From Anthoceros angustus (taxonomy: Eukaryota > Streptophyta > Anthocerotopsida > Anthocerotales > Anthocerotaceae), in assembly GCA_010909165.1 (NCBI GenBank), contig VJWM01000068.1, forward strand, positions 1,539,124 through 1,603,123: a stretch of DNA of 64,000 bases, given 5' to 3'. How positions within the stretch are numbered: the first letter of the stretch is position 1; every line of letters begins with the position of its first letter. The position numbers and the translations under genes are program-made. The notes under the pieces were generated by a model. The model saw only the letters and a list, made by a program, of their open reading frames with translations. It did no database searches and was not told the origin of the DNA. Shown here piece after piece: positions 44,542 through 55,060 of this stretch.

Positions 44542-46255
44542 CATGTTTTAGGAGGTCATATCTTTTCTTTTCTTTTGTGATTTCTTGGTTGGGTTGTGGT
44601 GAAGGTTCTAGTTGTTTTCGCTTTCTTTTGTGAGGATTTTTGGTTGTTTTGTTTCTAGCTTCGTTCTTTGGGACGTTTTTCCTCTTTTGTTTTGTTTTCC
44701 TTTGTTATTTTGGGTTGGGTTGTAGTTGAAGGTTCGGTCTCTTTTCGGATAATTTTGAGGTTTTTGGTTGTTTTGTCTCTAGTTTCTTAATTTGGGAGGT
44801 TATCAATGCTATTTTCCAATTTTGGGTTGCGTTGTAGCTTTAGGTTCCAATCTCTTTTTTTTTGAGGGCTTTTGGTTCTCTTGTTTCTAGCTTCTTTAGG
44901 TTGCAATCTCTTTTGATTTTGTGAGGGCTTTTGGTTCTCTTGTTTCTAACCGTTTTGGGAGGTTATTTCCTCTTTTGTTTATCTTTTCCTTTGTTATTTT
45001 GGGTTGGGTTGTAGCTGAAGGTTCGAGTCTCTTTTGATTTTGTGAGGGCTTTTGGTTGTTTTGTCTTTAGCTTCTTATTTTGGGAGGTTATCATTGTTAT
45101 TTTTTATTTTGGGTTGGGTTGTAGCTAAAGGTTCCAATCTCTTTTCGGATGTTTGTGGGGCTTTTGGTTCTCTTGTTTTCGCTTTTTGTGAGGTTATTTT
45201 TGTTATTGTTTTCCTTTTGGGTTGGATTGTAGTTGAAGGGTCCAATCTCTTTTCGGATTTTGTGAGGGCTTTTGGTTCTCTTGTATCTAGCTTCTTTAGG
45301 TTCCAATCTCTTTTGGATTTTGTGAGGGCTTTTGGTTCTCTTGTTTCTAGCTTCTTTAGGTTCCAATCTCTTTTCGGATTTTGTGAGGGCTTTTGGTTCT
45401 CTTGTTTCTAGCTTCTTTAGGTTCCAATCTCTTTTTTTTTGTGAGGGCTTTTGGTTCTCTTGTTTCTAGCTTCTTATTTTGGGAGGTTATCATTGTTATT
45501 TATTATTTTTGGTTGGGTTGTAGGTGAAGGTTCAGTCTCTTTTGATTTTGTGAGGGCTTTTGGTTGTTTTGTCTTTAGCTTCTTATTTTGGGAGGTTATC
45601 ATTGTTATTTTTTATTTTGGGTTGGGTTGTAGCTAAAGGTTCCAATCTCTTTTCGGATGTTTGTGGGGCTTTTGGTTCTCTTGTTTCTCGCTTTTTTGTG
45701 AGGTTATTTTTGTTATTGTTTTCCTTTTGGGTTGGATTGTAGTTGAAGGGTCCAATCTCTTTTGATTTTGTGAGGGCTTTTGGTTCTCTTGTATCTAGCT
45801 TCTTTAGGTTCCAATCTCTTTTCGGATTTTGTGAGGGCTTTTGGTTCTCTTGTTTCTAGCTTTAAGTTCCAATCTCTTTTCGGATTTTGTGAGGGCTTTT
45901 GGTTCTCTTGTTTCTAGCTTCTTTAGGTTCCAATCTCTTTTTGGATTTTTGAGGGCTTTTGGTTCTCTTGTTTCTAGCTTCTTATTTTGGGAGGTTATCA
46001 TTGTTATTTTTTATTTTTGGTTGGGTTGTATGAAGGTTCCAATCGGTCTTTAGATTTTGTGAGGTTTTTGATTGTTTTGTTTCTAGCTTCTTTTTGGGAG
46101 GTTATTTTTGTTATTGTTTTCCTTTTGGGTTGGATTGTAGCTGAAGGTTCCAGTCACTTTTGGATTTTGTGATCTTTTGGTTCTAGTGTCTCTTTTGGGA
46201 GGTTATTTATTTTGCTTTCTTTTGTGATCTTTTGGTTGTTAGTGGATATCTTCCA
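44542..46255. repeat. Block M, copy 6
   Basis: TAGTTTCTTAATTTGGG (44780) is a variant shared only with the degraded M pieces at 50.5 and 51.2 kb, suggesting those derive from this lineage. 61-bp units are at about 45240-45480. Confidence 0.85.
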
Positions 46256-46262
46256 TTGCTTA

Positions 46263-46910
46263 TGATCATGAGATATCTACGTGTGGTCCTCGTCTAATCA
46301 AAGCAATGGGAGTAGGCGAGACTTGGCCTCGAGAGCTTTGCAACTCTCGAGTTTCGGGACCGCCTCGGAGGCGTCTCTCAACAAGTGCAAGAGCACTTGT
46401 TTTTGATCCCATGTTGGATTACATTCCCACATCTTTTCGAGCAAGCTTTCCCCATAAAAACAAGGAGATCCCTACATGTATATAGCGCCCAAGTCATATG
46501 GGGTCCCCAAAGCGCCGACCTCCCACCACATGAGGCTCAGCGTGCACCACCTCACTTTTGCTGTCGGCAATAACCACGAGCTTCCCTCCATAAAGATAGG
46601 GCTCAACTAAAGTTGGGGCCCCACAAATACCAAGCTCGCAGCCACAGTGCCCCACCACCCCTCGGCGCAAACTTTTGCTCCGCTTTCTTTTGGGTTGTAG
46701 AAACCCTTCTAAATAACGCCTTAAGTGGGGCCCCTCGGACCGCCAACCTTGACCACAGTGCCCCACCACCCCAGCCAAGGCCCCTCGAAAATGCCAACCT
46801 CATATTCACGGTGCCCCAACACCCCAGTCGCTCTTCTCCTTTGCTTTCCTTTTGGTTTATCACTTCCCTCAAGAAGGAGTGTCGCTTCCCTCAAAGCGAT
46901 GTGTCGGAAT
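46263..46910. repeat. Block BC, copy 8
   Basis: Complete BC; pairs with copy 9 in a tandem BC-D duplication of about 1.18 kb. Confidence 0.78.
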
Positions 46911-47345
46911 GTAATCCAACATGGGTATGCTCACACAGATGGCAATTTCCAGCCAAAGTCGAAGAAATTTCGGTGGAGACTTCATTTACTTGCGATGTCA
47001 AGCAGGAGATACCTTGACACGCTAGCGGAAGCGCATCTTTGCAAGTGAAGGAGGTTAGACCTAATGGGGTACTCTTGCTACGGTGATGGGCCTGACGATC
47101 GACAACATGAAGAATTGTCGGTCTATCACCTCCCAAACTGGACCCAACTATTGTTACCGGTGATTGGGTCCCTCGCTTGATTACCCATGCCAAGTATGTA
47201 GGCCTCCGGATGATACAGGTGATGCCGTTTTGTGATCAACATGATGGTGGTTACCATGTGTTTTGCCTAAATCCACCACTAGTTGAGGTCCGGATCACTA
47301 TTGTACAAGAAAACCAGCTACAGCGGGCATAAACCATCCGAGGCT
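46905..47345 (+). pseudogene. Block D, copy 8
   Basis: GATACAGGTGATGCCGTTTT and GATCAACATGATGG keep more of the PHD-like centre than most copies. Ends at CAGCTGGGGAGGGCC by a switch into the M tail. Confidence 0.55.
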
Positions 47346-47440
47346 TCAGCTGGGGAGGGCCTTGACCGTTTTTGGGAGGTTATTTATTTTTGCTTTCTTT
47401 TGTGATCTTTTGGTTGTTAGTGGATATCTTCCATTGCTTA
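47346..47440. repeat. Block M tail fragment
   Basis: About 95 bp, GGGCCTTGACCG to GATATCTTCC, bridging D copy 8 and BC copy 9. Compare the similar bridge at 38262-38506. Confidence 0.8.
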
Positions 47441-48080
47441 TGATCATGAGGTATCTACGTGTGGTCCTCGTCTAATCAAAGCAATGGGAGTAGGCGAGAC
47501 TTGGCCTCGAGCTTTGCAACTCTCGAGTTTCGGGACCGCCTCGGGGCGTCTCTCAACAAGTGCAAGAGCACTTGTTTTTGGTCCCATGTTGGATTACATT
47601 CCACACATCTTTTCGAGCAAGCTTTCCCCATAAAAACAAGGAGATCCCTACATGTATATAGCGCCCAAGTCATATTGGGTCCCCAAAGCGCCGACCTCCC
47701 ACCACATGAGGCTCAACGTGCACCACCTCACTTTTGCTGTCGGCAATAACCACGAGCTTCCCTCCATAAAGATAGGGCTCAACTAAAGTTGGGGCCCCTC
47801 GGACCGCCAACCTTGACCACAGTGCCCCACCACCTCGGCGCAAACTTTTGCTCCGCTTTCTTTTGGGTTGTAGAAACCCTTCTAAATAACGCCTTAAGTG
47901 GGGCCCCTCGGACCGCCAACCTTGACCCTGGTGCCCCACCACCCCAGGCCAAGGCCCCTCGAAAATGCCAACCTCATATTCACAGTGCCCCAACACCCCA
48001 GTCGCTCTTCTCCTTTGCTTTCCTTTTGGTTTATCACTTCCCTCAAGAAGGAGTGTCGCTTCCCTCAAAGCGATGTGTCG
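47441..48080. repeat. Block BC, copy 9
   Basis: Like copy 8, but contains CCCCTCGGACCGCCAACCTT twice (47796 and 47906), a small internal duplication. Confidence 0.78.
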
Positions 48081-48510
48081 GAATGTAATCCAACATGGGT
48101 ATGCTCACACAGATGGCAATTTCCAGCCAAAGTCGAAGAAATTTCGGTGGAGACTTCATTTACTTGCGATGTCAAGCAGGAGATACCTTGACACGCTAGC
48201 GACGCATCTTTGCAAGTGAAGGAGGTTAGACCTAATGGGGTACTCTTGCTACGGTGATGGGCCTGACGATCGACAACATGAAGAATTATGCGGTCTATCA
48301 CCTCCCAAACTGGACCCAACTATTGTTACCGGTGATTGGGTCCCTCGCTTGATTACCCATGCCAAGTATGTAGGCCTCCGGATGATACAGGTGATGCCGT
48401 TTTGTGATCAACATGATGGTGGTTACCATGTGTTTTGCCTAAATCCACCACTAGTTGAGGTCCGGATCACTATTGTACAAGAAAACCAGCTACAGCGGGC
48501 ATAAACCATC
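48075..48510 (+). pseudogene. Block D, copy 9: PHD-like module with most Cys kept
   Basis: The 89-codon frame 48235-48504 encodes VMPFCDQHDGGYHVFC and LNPPLVEV in one phase, the best C...H-x2-C core in the window. The CQVC pair is out of phase (KYVGLRM is read instead). Compared with a canonical PHD (C-x2-C, CD-x-C, H-x2-C, W-x-C-x2-C), one Cys is His and the last pair is lost. It follows VRPNGVLLL text, as in other D copies. Confidence 0.6.
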
Positions 48511-48815
48511 CGAGCTTCCCTCAAGAAGGAGTGTCGCTTCCCTCAAGAAGGAGTGTCGCTTCCCTCCATAAAGATAGGGCTCAACTAAAGTTGGGGCCCC
48601 CAATGTTCGATGAGATAGCTAGGACATACTCGGGGCAGTCCATGGCAACAAGTATACTGGGGCAGTCCAGCTCCGGCTATACTGGGGCGGCCTCGGTCCA
48701 GCTATACTGGGGCAGTCCAGCTCCGGCTATACTGGGGCGGCCTCGGTCCAGCTATACTGGGGCAGTCCATGGCAACAAGTATACTGGGGCAGTCATAGTC
48801 CCAACTCTAGCTTCT
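48511..48815. repeat. BC remnant plus Block E, copy 9
   Basis: Stuttered TCAAGAAGGAGTGTCGCTTC, then E units with the variant TATACTGGGGC (missing CG) throughout. Ends in a BC piece joined at CTAGCTTCTTATTTTGGG(TTTGTAG). Confidence 0.78.
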
Positions 48816-49110
48816 TATTTTGGGTTTGTAGAAACCCTTCTAAATAACGCCTTAAGTCGGGGCCCCTCGGACCGCCTGGAGGCTAAGGTGAGAAGGACGT
48901 GTGACAGTTAGGCAAGTGTTCTCTTTTATACCTTAGCCTAGTTTAGACGTTTTCACTAACCAAGGACATGGGCAGATATATCCTTTATGCTAATTGGGCC
49001 ATTGTCCAAGGATTCATTTCCTTTAAAATTAGTTATAGGAAATAGAGCCGTTATGAACGAATAGCTAGGTCACAAAAAGCCACTTAGTTGTAGGTGTGAA
49101 ACGGGCCAAA
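48816..49110. other. End of the regular array and unique DNA
   Basis: After GGACCGCCTGGAGGC (48872) the text matches nothing else in the window. No ORF or RNA gene was recognised. It includes TTCCTTTAAAATTAG, which recurs at 50029. Confidence 0.4.
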
Positions 49111-49890
49111 TACAAACCCAGAGCTTCCCTCAAAGCGATGTGTCGGAATGTAATCCAACATGGGTATGCTCACACACGGAATGGCAATTTCAGCCAAAGT
49201 CGAAGAAATTTCGGTGGAGACTTCATTTACTTGCGATGTCAAGCAGGAGATACCTTGACACGCTAGCGGGCATAAACCATCCGAGCTTCCCTCAAGAAGG
49301 AGTGTCGCTTCCCTCAAAGCGATGTCGGAGGCGTCTTAAGTTTTTGGTCTTGGAAATCGTGAGGGCTTTTGGTTTATAACTTCCCTCAAAGCGATGTGTC
49401 GGAATGTAATCCAACATGGGTATGCTCACACACGGAATGGCAATTTCAGCCAAAGTCGAAGAAATTTCGGTGGAGACTTCATTTACTTGCGATGTCAAGC
49501 AGGAGATACCTTGACCCTGGTGCCCCACCACCTCGGCGCAAACTTTTGCTCCGCTTTCTTTTGTGAGGGCTTTTGGTTTATAACTTCCCTCAAGAAGGAG
49601 TGTCGCTTCCCTCAAAGCGATGTGTCGGAATGTAATCCAACATGGGTATGCTCACACAGATGGCAATTTCAGCCAAAGTCGAAGAAATTTCGGTGGAGAC
49701 TTCATTTACTTGCGATGTCAAGCAGGAGATACCTTGACCCTGGTGCCCCACCACCTCGGCGCAAACTTTTGCTCCGCTTTCTTTTGGTTTATCACTTCCC
49801 TCAAGAAGGAGTGTCGCTTCCCTCAAAGCGATGTGTCGGAATGTAATCCAACATGGGTATGCTCACACAGATGGCAATTTCCAGCCAAAT
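49111..49890. repeat. Four tandem BC/D junction pieces
   Basis: AAAGCGATGTGTCGGAATG through CAGGAGATACCTTGAC occurs at about 49134, 49388, 49614 and, cut short, 49826. The unit is about 210-260 bp. Copies 2 and 3 are linked by the same CCCTGGTGCCCCACCACC bridge, so a joined product was re-copied. Confidence 0.8.
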
Positions 49891-50047
49891 CGTGGGCATT
49901 TCCACCGGATTTCAGGGATTTGATTTGGCGTCTCTTCATCTCTGTTTGCTCCTTGCAGCCACAGAGCATGTTGGAGAGGAGGACATATCTAACCATTCAA
50001 GATTTTTGAGGGCTTTTGGTTGTTTTGTTTTCCTTTAAAATTAGCCA
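49891..50047. other. Unique sequence joined to M text
   Basis: CAGCCAAATCGTGGGC leaves D; the following 100 bp are unique. AAGATTTTTGAGGGCTTTTGG returns to M. No feature recognised. Confidence 0.4.
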
Positions 50048-51380
50048 ACATTTCGATTGTGGGGATTTGCGATGAATCGATCAAACCTTGTGCATTGTTA
50101 GGGACGATCGCTGGCTATTATAGCTATAGGAAGCACTAGTGATTCAAGATGCGTAGGCGTGGTTTGTTTTGTTTTGTTTCTAGCTTCTTATTTTTGGGAG
50201 GTTATTTTTGGGTTGGGTTGTAGTTGAAGGTTCGGTCTCTTTTCGGATTTTGTGAGGGCTTTTGGTTCTCTTGTTTCTAGCTTCTTATTTTTGGGTTGGG
50301 TTGTAGTTGAAGGTTCGGTCTCTTTTCGGATTTTGTGAGGATTTTGTGAGGGCTTTTGGTTCTCTTGTTTCTAGCTAGTGACCATGAAGCGACTTCCACC
50401 CCAACTCTAGCTTCTTATTTTTGGGAGGTTATCAATGCTATTTTCCAATTTTGGGTTGCGTTGTAGCTTTAGGTTCCAATCTCTTTTGATTTTGTGAGGG
50501 CTTTTGGTTCTCTTGTTTCTAGCTTCTTATTTTGGGAGTGTCACGCGATCCCATCGCTAGCCATATGGTGATGCACCGAGGGACATGAGATTAGTCCTCG
50601 CTATTGTTTGAGGACACGAGACATTCATCAACGAACCACTCTTGAGTGAGGCATAGGCGAGAAGAAGTTCTTTCCAACATCGCCATTGACAGCCTGAGGA
50701 GTTGGCGGCGGTTCAGGAGCCGGTACGCCACCCACCTTAGGCTTGACAACGGTGGTCTCCATTTCGATTGTGGGGATTTGCGATGAATCGATCAAACCTT
50801 GTGCATTGTTAGGGACGATCGCTGGCTATTATAGCTATAGGAAGCACTAGTGATTCAAGATGCGTAGGCGTGGTTTGTTTTGTTTCTAGCCGTTTTTGGG
50901 AGGTTATTTTTGGGTTGGGTTGTAGCTTTAGGTTCCAATCTCTTTTCGGATTTTTGGTTCTCTTGTTTCTAGCTAGTGACCATGAAGCGATCCATTTAGG
51001 TTCCAATCTCTTTTCGGATTTTGTGAGGGCTTTTGGTTGTTTTGTCTCTAGTTTCTTATTTTTGGGTTGGGTTGTAGTTGAAGGTTCCAATCTCTTTTGA
51101 TTTTGTGAGGGCTTTTGGTTCTCTTGTTTCTAGCCGTTTTTGGGAGGTTATTTTTGGGTTGGGTTGTAGTTGAAGGTTCCAATCTCTTTTGATTTTGTGA
51201 GGATTTTTGGTTGTTTTGTCTCTAGTTTCTTAATTTGGGAGTGTCACGCGATCCCATCGCTAGCCATATGGTGATGCACCGAGGGACATGAGATTAGTCC
51301 TCGCTATTGTTTGAGGACACGAGACATTCATCAACGAACCACTCTTGAGTGAGGCATAGGCGAGAAGAAGTTCTTTCCAA
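50048..51380. repeat. About 710-bp tandem duplication with degraded M pieces
   Basis: ATTTCGATTGTGGGGATTTG at 50049 recurs at 50762, and GTGTCACGCGATCCCATCGC at 50538 recurs at 51240. Between them lie shortened M units in different order. The non-M parts are unlike the rest of the array. Confidence 0.75.
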
Positions 51381-52400
51381 CATGGGTATGCTCACCACTG
51401 GAACATCTAAGTTTGAGGCGTCTCGGTGCGGGTACAACGCTTACAACATCCCAATTGCAAAGCAATTACAACATCTAAGTTTGAGGGCTTTTGGTTCTCT
51501 TGTATCTAGCTTCTTATTTTGGGTTGGATTACATTCATCGACTCCTTCTTGGGAGATCAGCCGGAACAAACTTGTCCCAATTCGAGGCCTACATGGACAA
51601 GATCATCGGTGATCTTTCAAAGTTGAGTATTTGAAGGTTCCAATCTCTTTTTGGATTTTTGAGGGCGTCTCGGTGTGGGTACAACGCGCTTACAACATCC
51701 CAATTGCAAAGCAATGGGAGTAGGCGAGACTTGACACACAATGCAAGATTTTCGGTTGTCCTCAATGCCATCATCGATCGGGTCGAGGTTCAAACATGGT
51801 GCGCTTACAATCACCGATGAAAACACGAGGCACGCATGGAAGGAGTTAGAGTGGGAAAGGCAACTTTTGGATTTTTGGTTCTCTTGTTTCTAGCTTCTTT
51901 AGGTTCAATCTCTTTTTGGATTTTTGGTTGTATGAGGCACATCAAGGCGGTTGTCCTCTACCATCTCCACGGTGAATCCAGCGATTTCAAGGGCCTTGAC
52001 CGTTTTGGGAGGTTATTTTGGGTTGCGTTGTAGCTTTAGGTTGGGTTGTATGAGTGCCCACAAGGAGAAGATCGATGCTGGGGCGTCTCGGTGCGGGTAC
52101 AACGCGCTTACAACATCTAAGTTTGAGGCGTCTCTCAACAAGTGCAAGAGCACTTGTTTTTGGTTGTTAGTGGATATCTTCCATTGCTTATGATCATGAG
52201 GTATCGGACATATGGGTCATGTTTTAGGAGGTCATATCTTTTCTTTTGGGAGGTTATCAATGCTATTTTCCAATCCTTGGTTTCATGCAAGGTCGCAGGT
52301 GGTAAACCCTCCACGACATAGGAGTTAGGCGTGCTTTCGATTCTGACAAGTCTTGAATCTGCATTGGCCGTCCTACTCGGGGCGCTGGGGAATCTCAACC
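51381..52400. other. Scrambled border: M, A and unknown coding-like islands
   Basis: Short unknown islands alternate with M and A fragments. Islands read FEAYMDKIIGDLSK (about 51574-51617), FSVVLNAIIDRVEVQT (about 51750-51797) and KAVVLYHLHGESSDF (about 51945-51990) on the plus strand, and RIESTPNSYVVEGLPPA on the minus strand (about 52297-52347). They look protein-like, but I cannot name a family, and no reading frame joins them. Confidence 0.45.
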
Positions 52401-52970
52401 TTTGGACCTCGACAATCCCATACCTAGAATTGAGGGAGTCCCAATGTCAGGCACTTCCAGCCCCATGCTCAGGATTGCCTTGAAAGTCCCCACCTAGGAC
52501 CCCACAGTCCCATACTCGGGATTGCCGGGACTGCCGACGGATCCCACATGGGCAACCTCACTTGGGGCTTCGGAGTTACACCGCCCACCACTATCGACCA
52601 AGTTACAAAGGTGGGAATGACAGGGCAAGCCTCCAACAGTCATGGGGGGAACAGTCACTTGGAGGGTAAATCTTGCGCGCCTATGCTTCCCAGCGGCGAG
52701 CACTTGGGAGCACCCATGCATTCAGCCCATTACCCGCATGAATGTGCAAGTGAGCAATGCCATGGTGGACAATAGGCAAGGTCATGTCACTGTGAATGGC
52801 TATGCTCCCAAGCTCGTGCACGCTTTTAGACATGGGGGCACAGCCAGTGATCATTGGCAAGGCTCTTGCAGCCAGGCTGAACTTGCAAGGAACGGCACTC
52901 CGCCATTCACCCTGGAACATCTAAAGGTGACATCGGCGCTAAGGAACTTGTGTGTGGGGAGATTGTCCAC
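52401..52970 (+). other. Unrecognised DNA with weak plus-strand frames
   Basis: Frames 52548-52775 and 52642-53073 overlap. Predicted text such as NAMVDNRQGHVTVNGY has no family I know. The second frame runs into the 25-bp repeats, so it is not a natural gene end. Confidence 0.35.
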
Positions 52971-53070
52971 CCAATTGCAAAGCAATTACAACATCCCAAT
53001 TGCAAAGCAATTACAACATCCCAATTGCAAAGCAATTACAACATCCCAATTGCAAAGCAATTACAACATC
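52971..53070. repeat. 25-bp hairpin repeat, four copies
   Basis: CCCAATTGCAAAGCAATT + ACAACAT is repeated four times without change. Each unit contains AATTGC-AAA-GCAATT, a perfect 6-bp stem with a 3-base loop. Single or double copies are at 51448, 53499-53550 and 53816. Confidence 0.9.
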
Positions 53071-53490
53071 TAAGTTTGAGGGCTTTTTGGGTTGGATTGT
53101 AAATTTTGTTCCCACCCAGCATCGGCGTGGACAATTGGATAGAGCAAGCTCACTACCGTCCAGATTGGCGAAGTGGAGGTCAGCAAGTGGCGCATTTCCC
53201 CTTGCATCTGCAAGTGAAGGAGGTTAGACCTAATGGGGTACTCTTTTCTTTTGGTTCTCTTGTTTCTAGCTTCTTATTTTGGGAGGTTATCAATGCTATT
53301 TTCCAATTTTGGTTTGTCCTAGAGGTGCTTCCACATCTCAGCCAGCATTTGTCTGACATGCTGGAGCTTGATGATCCGGATCCAGCTCAGGAGGACAACC
53401 ATTTGGTCATAGCAGCCTGCCTAGGAGACAACTCACCATCATTCGCGGTGTCTAACTTAGCTCGTGAGCTATTCCACGGTGCAACGCGCT
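53071..53490 (+). other. Mosaic with D and M pieces and one coding-like island
   Basis: CTGCAAGTGAAGGAGGTTAG to GGGTACTCTTTTC is a D piece, followed by M. 53310-53480 encodes VLEVLPHLSQHLSDMLELDD and ARELFHG in an open frame that matches no family known to me. Confidence 0.4.
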
Positions 53491-53840
53491 TTACAACATC
53501 CCAATTGCAAAGCAATTACAACATCCCAATTGCAAAGCAATTACAACATCTAAGTTTGAGGGCTTTTTGGTTGGGTTGTAGCTAAAGGTTCCAATCTCTT
53601 TTCGGATTTTTGAGGGCGTCTCGGTGCGGGTACAACGCTTTACAACGACTGTTTACAAAACCATTTACAACATCTAAGTTTGAGGGCGTCTCGGTGCGGG
53701 TACAACGCTTTACAACATCCACTACCAAATGCAATAGTTCTAACACAATAGTCTACTGTGATAGCTATCCCAAGGGGCAACGCATTGCTGCCTTTTGCCT
53801 TTAGGAGCTACAACATCCCAATTGCAAAGCAATTACAAGT
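53491..53840. repeat. 25-bp repeats and GGCGTCTCGGTGCGGGTACA units
   Basis: Two 25-bp hairpin units, then M text, then GGCGTCTCGGTGCGGGTACA at 53615 and 53686, also found at 51416, 51664 and 52083. The two repeat types are joined through the shared word TACAACATC. Confidence 0.75.
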
Positions 53841-54160
53841 ATGGGACGAGTCCGGAGTAGGGACTCACGATCCACAGCCCACCCAAGCCTCGCTTATGTC
53901 TTTGAGACTTTCGATGGGTCATGGGGCCCTAACTCACCGGGGGCAAAAGCCTTGAATACATGCCACTGTTGCTCGATACTGAGGATTTTCGCATTCTCCA
54001 TGAAGACTTGAAGGGATGCAATGTGACCACTTTTCACATCAATTTGACCAGCAAGGAGCCCATCTCGGGAGGTGCTACGTGTGGGAGGAAAACCCTAGGG
54101 CTTAGAGGCTTCCCCCTCAGGCGCAAACTTTTGCTCCGCTTTCTTTTGGGTTGGGTTTCG
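53841..54160. other. Unrecognised DNA ending in a BC piece
   Basis: Frame 53960-54220 encodes LLLDTEDFRILHEDLKGCN and then runs into BC text (GCGCAAACTTTTGCTCCGC at 54121). No known family was recognised. Confidence 0.35.
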
Positions 54161-55060
54161 TCCCATGAGACTTGTGTGAAAGCTCAGAGTCTTGTGGGAA
54201 ACAATCGCTACCTGCAGTGACACAACTTCTCAGCCTTCTAACAAGCAAGGCGCCCTCTACTCTCCCTCTTACAGCAGCTGCACCACTTGCACTGCTTCGA
54301 AAAATCACCAATCCTCGACCTACAACGACACAACACAATTGCAGGTCCTGCCTTAGCAGTAGGAAGTCTATCACGCCCAGGGACCCCAGTCCACACGCCG
54401 TGTCCCTACTTCTAAGACCAATCTTCTCCACTCGGGGCGCCCTTTTACTTGCAGTTGGGATTCGTCCCTACTTCTAAGACCAATCTTCTCCACTCGGGGC
54501 GCCCTTTTACTTGCAGATTTGGGATTCGTCCCTTAGGCTCTGCCTATGGCCTTCCACTAACACCTACACTCTAATCCTCTACTCATCTCCTCCTCTTCCT
54601 CCTATTCTAACCTCAGTTTGGGCTTAATGGCCTCGGCTGCCCTTCACACTGCGCACAGGTCCGCCTACACCAGCAAGTTCTTCCTTGGGCCGGTTGCTAT
54701 GAGTTTGACACCAGATAGCGAGAACCTCAGAGTCTTTCCACGTAGTCTACCCTCAAGCCGAGAGTTCCACAGGCATTGCCACACACCCAAAGCAAAGCAA
54801 TTTCCGGCAACCATTCACAAGAGCAACTCGTTTAGGCACTTGCGAGCAAGCCCTCCACCAAGCACTCAGGCCACGCGACTTCCTCTCTACCGATTGCGTT
54901 GGCTCACGGTAGGCGAGATTCCTTTACAAGGGCAAAGGACTCGCGAGTATGATACTTTACTTTGTGAAATCCTCCTCCTCTTATAGCAGGCCTTCCACAT
55001 ACAACCTCCCTCGGGTGACCCTGTTGCAGGCCACCTTTCCCAATATTTTATTATTTCCTA
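54160..55060. repeat. Dispersed repeat R, copy 2
   Basis: Matches 12100-13150 in order. It ends near TTCTATTCTAGC (55110 if extended). The entry at CCCATGAGACTTGTG directly follows a BC fragment. Confidence 0.7.
54402..54531. repeat. 62-bp unit in two tandem copies
   Basis: GTCCCTACTTCTAAGACC to CTTGCAGTTGGGATTC starts at 54402 and again at 54464. The second copy has an extra ATT after GCAG. This duplication is absent from R copy 1. Confidence 0.9.

Larger units (their letters stand above)
8600..48600. repeat. Higher-order tandem array of A-M-BC-D-E macro-units
   Basis: The marker GAATAAGTCATGTTTTACC of block A recurs at about 9245, 17530, 22151, 27484, 34311, 41638 and 43286, giving spacings of about 8.3, 4.6, 5.3, 6.8, 7.3 and 1.6 kb. 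The block order A (retroelement tails), M (61-bp minisatellite), BC, D (PHD-like) and E (short palindromic repeats) is kept. Individual units gain or lose whole blocks. All full copies have the same orientation. Copies differ mainly by short indels at recurrent positions rather than by substitutions. Confidence 0.85.
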
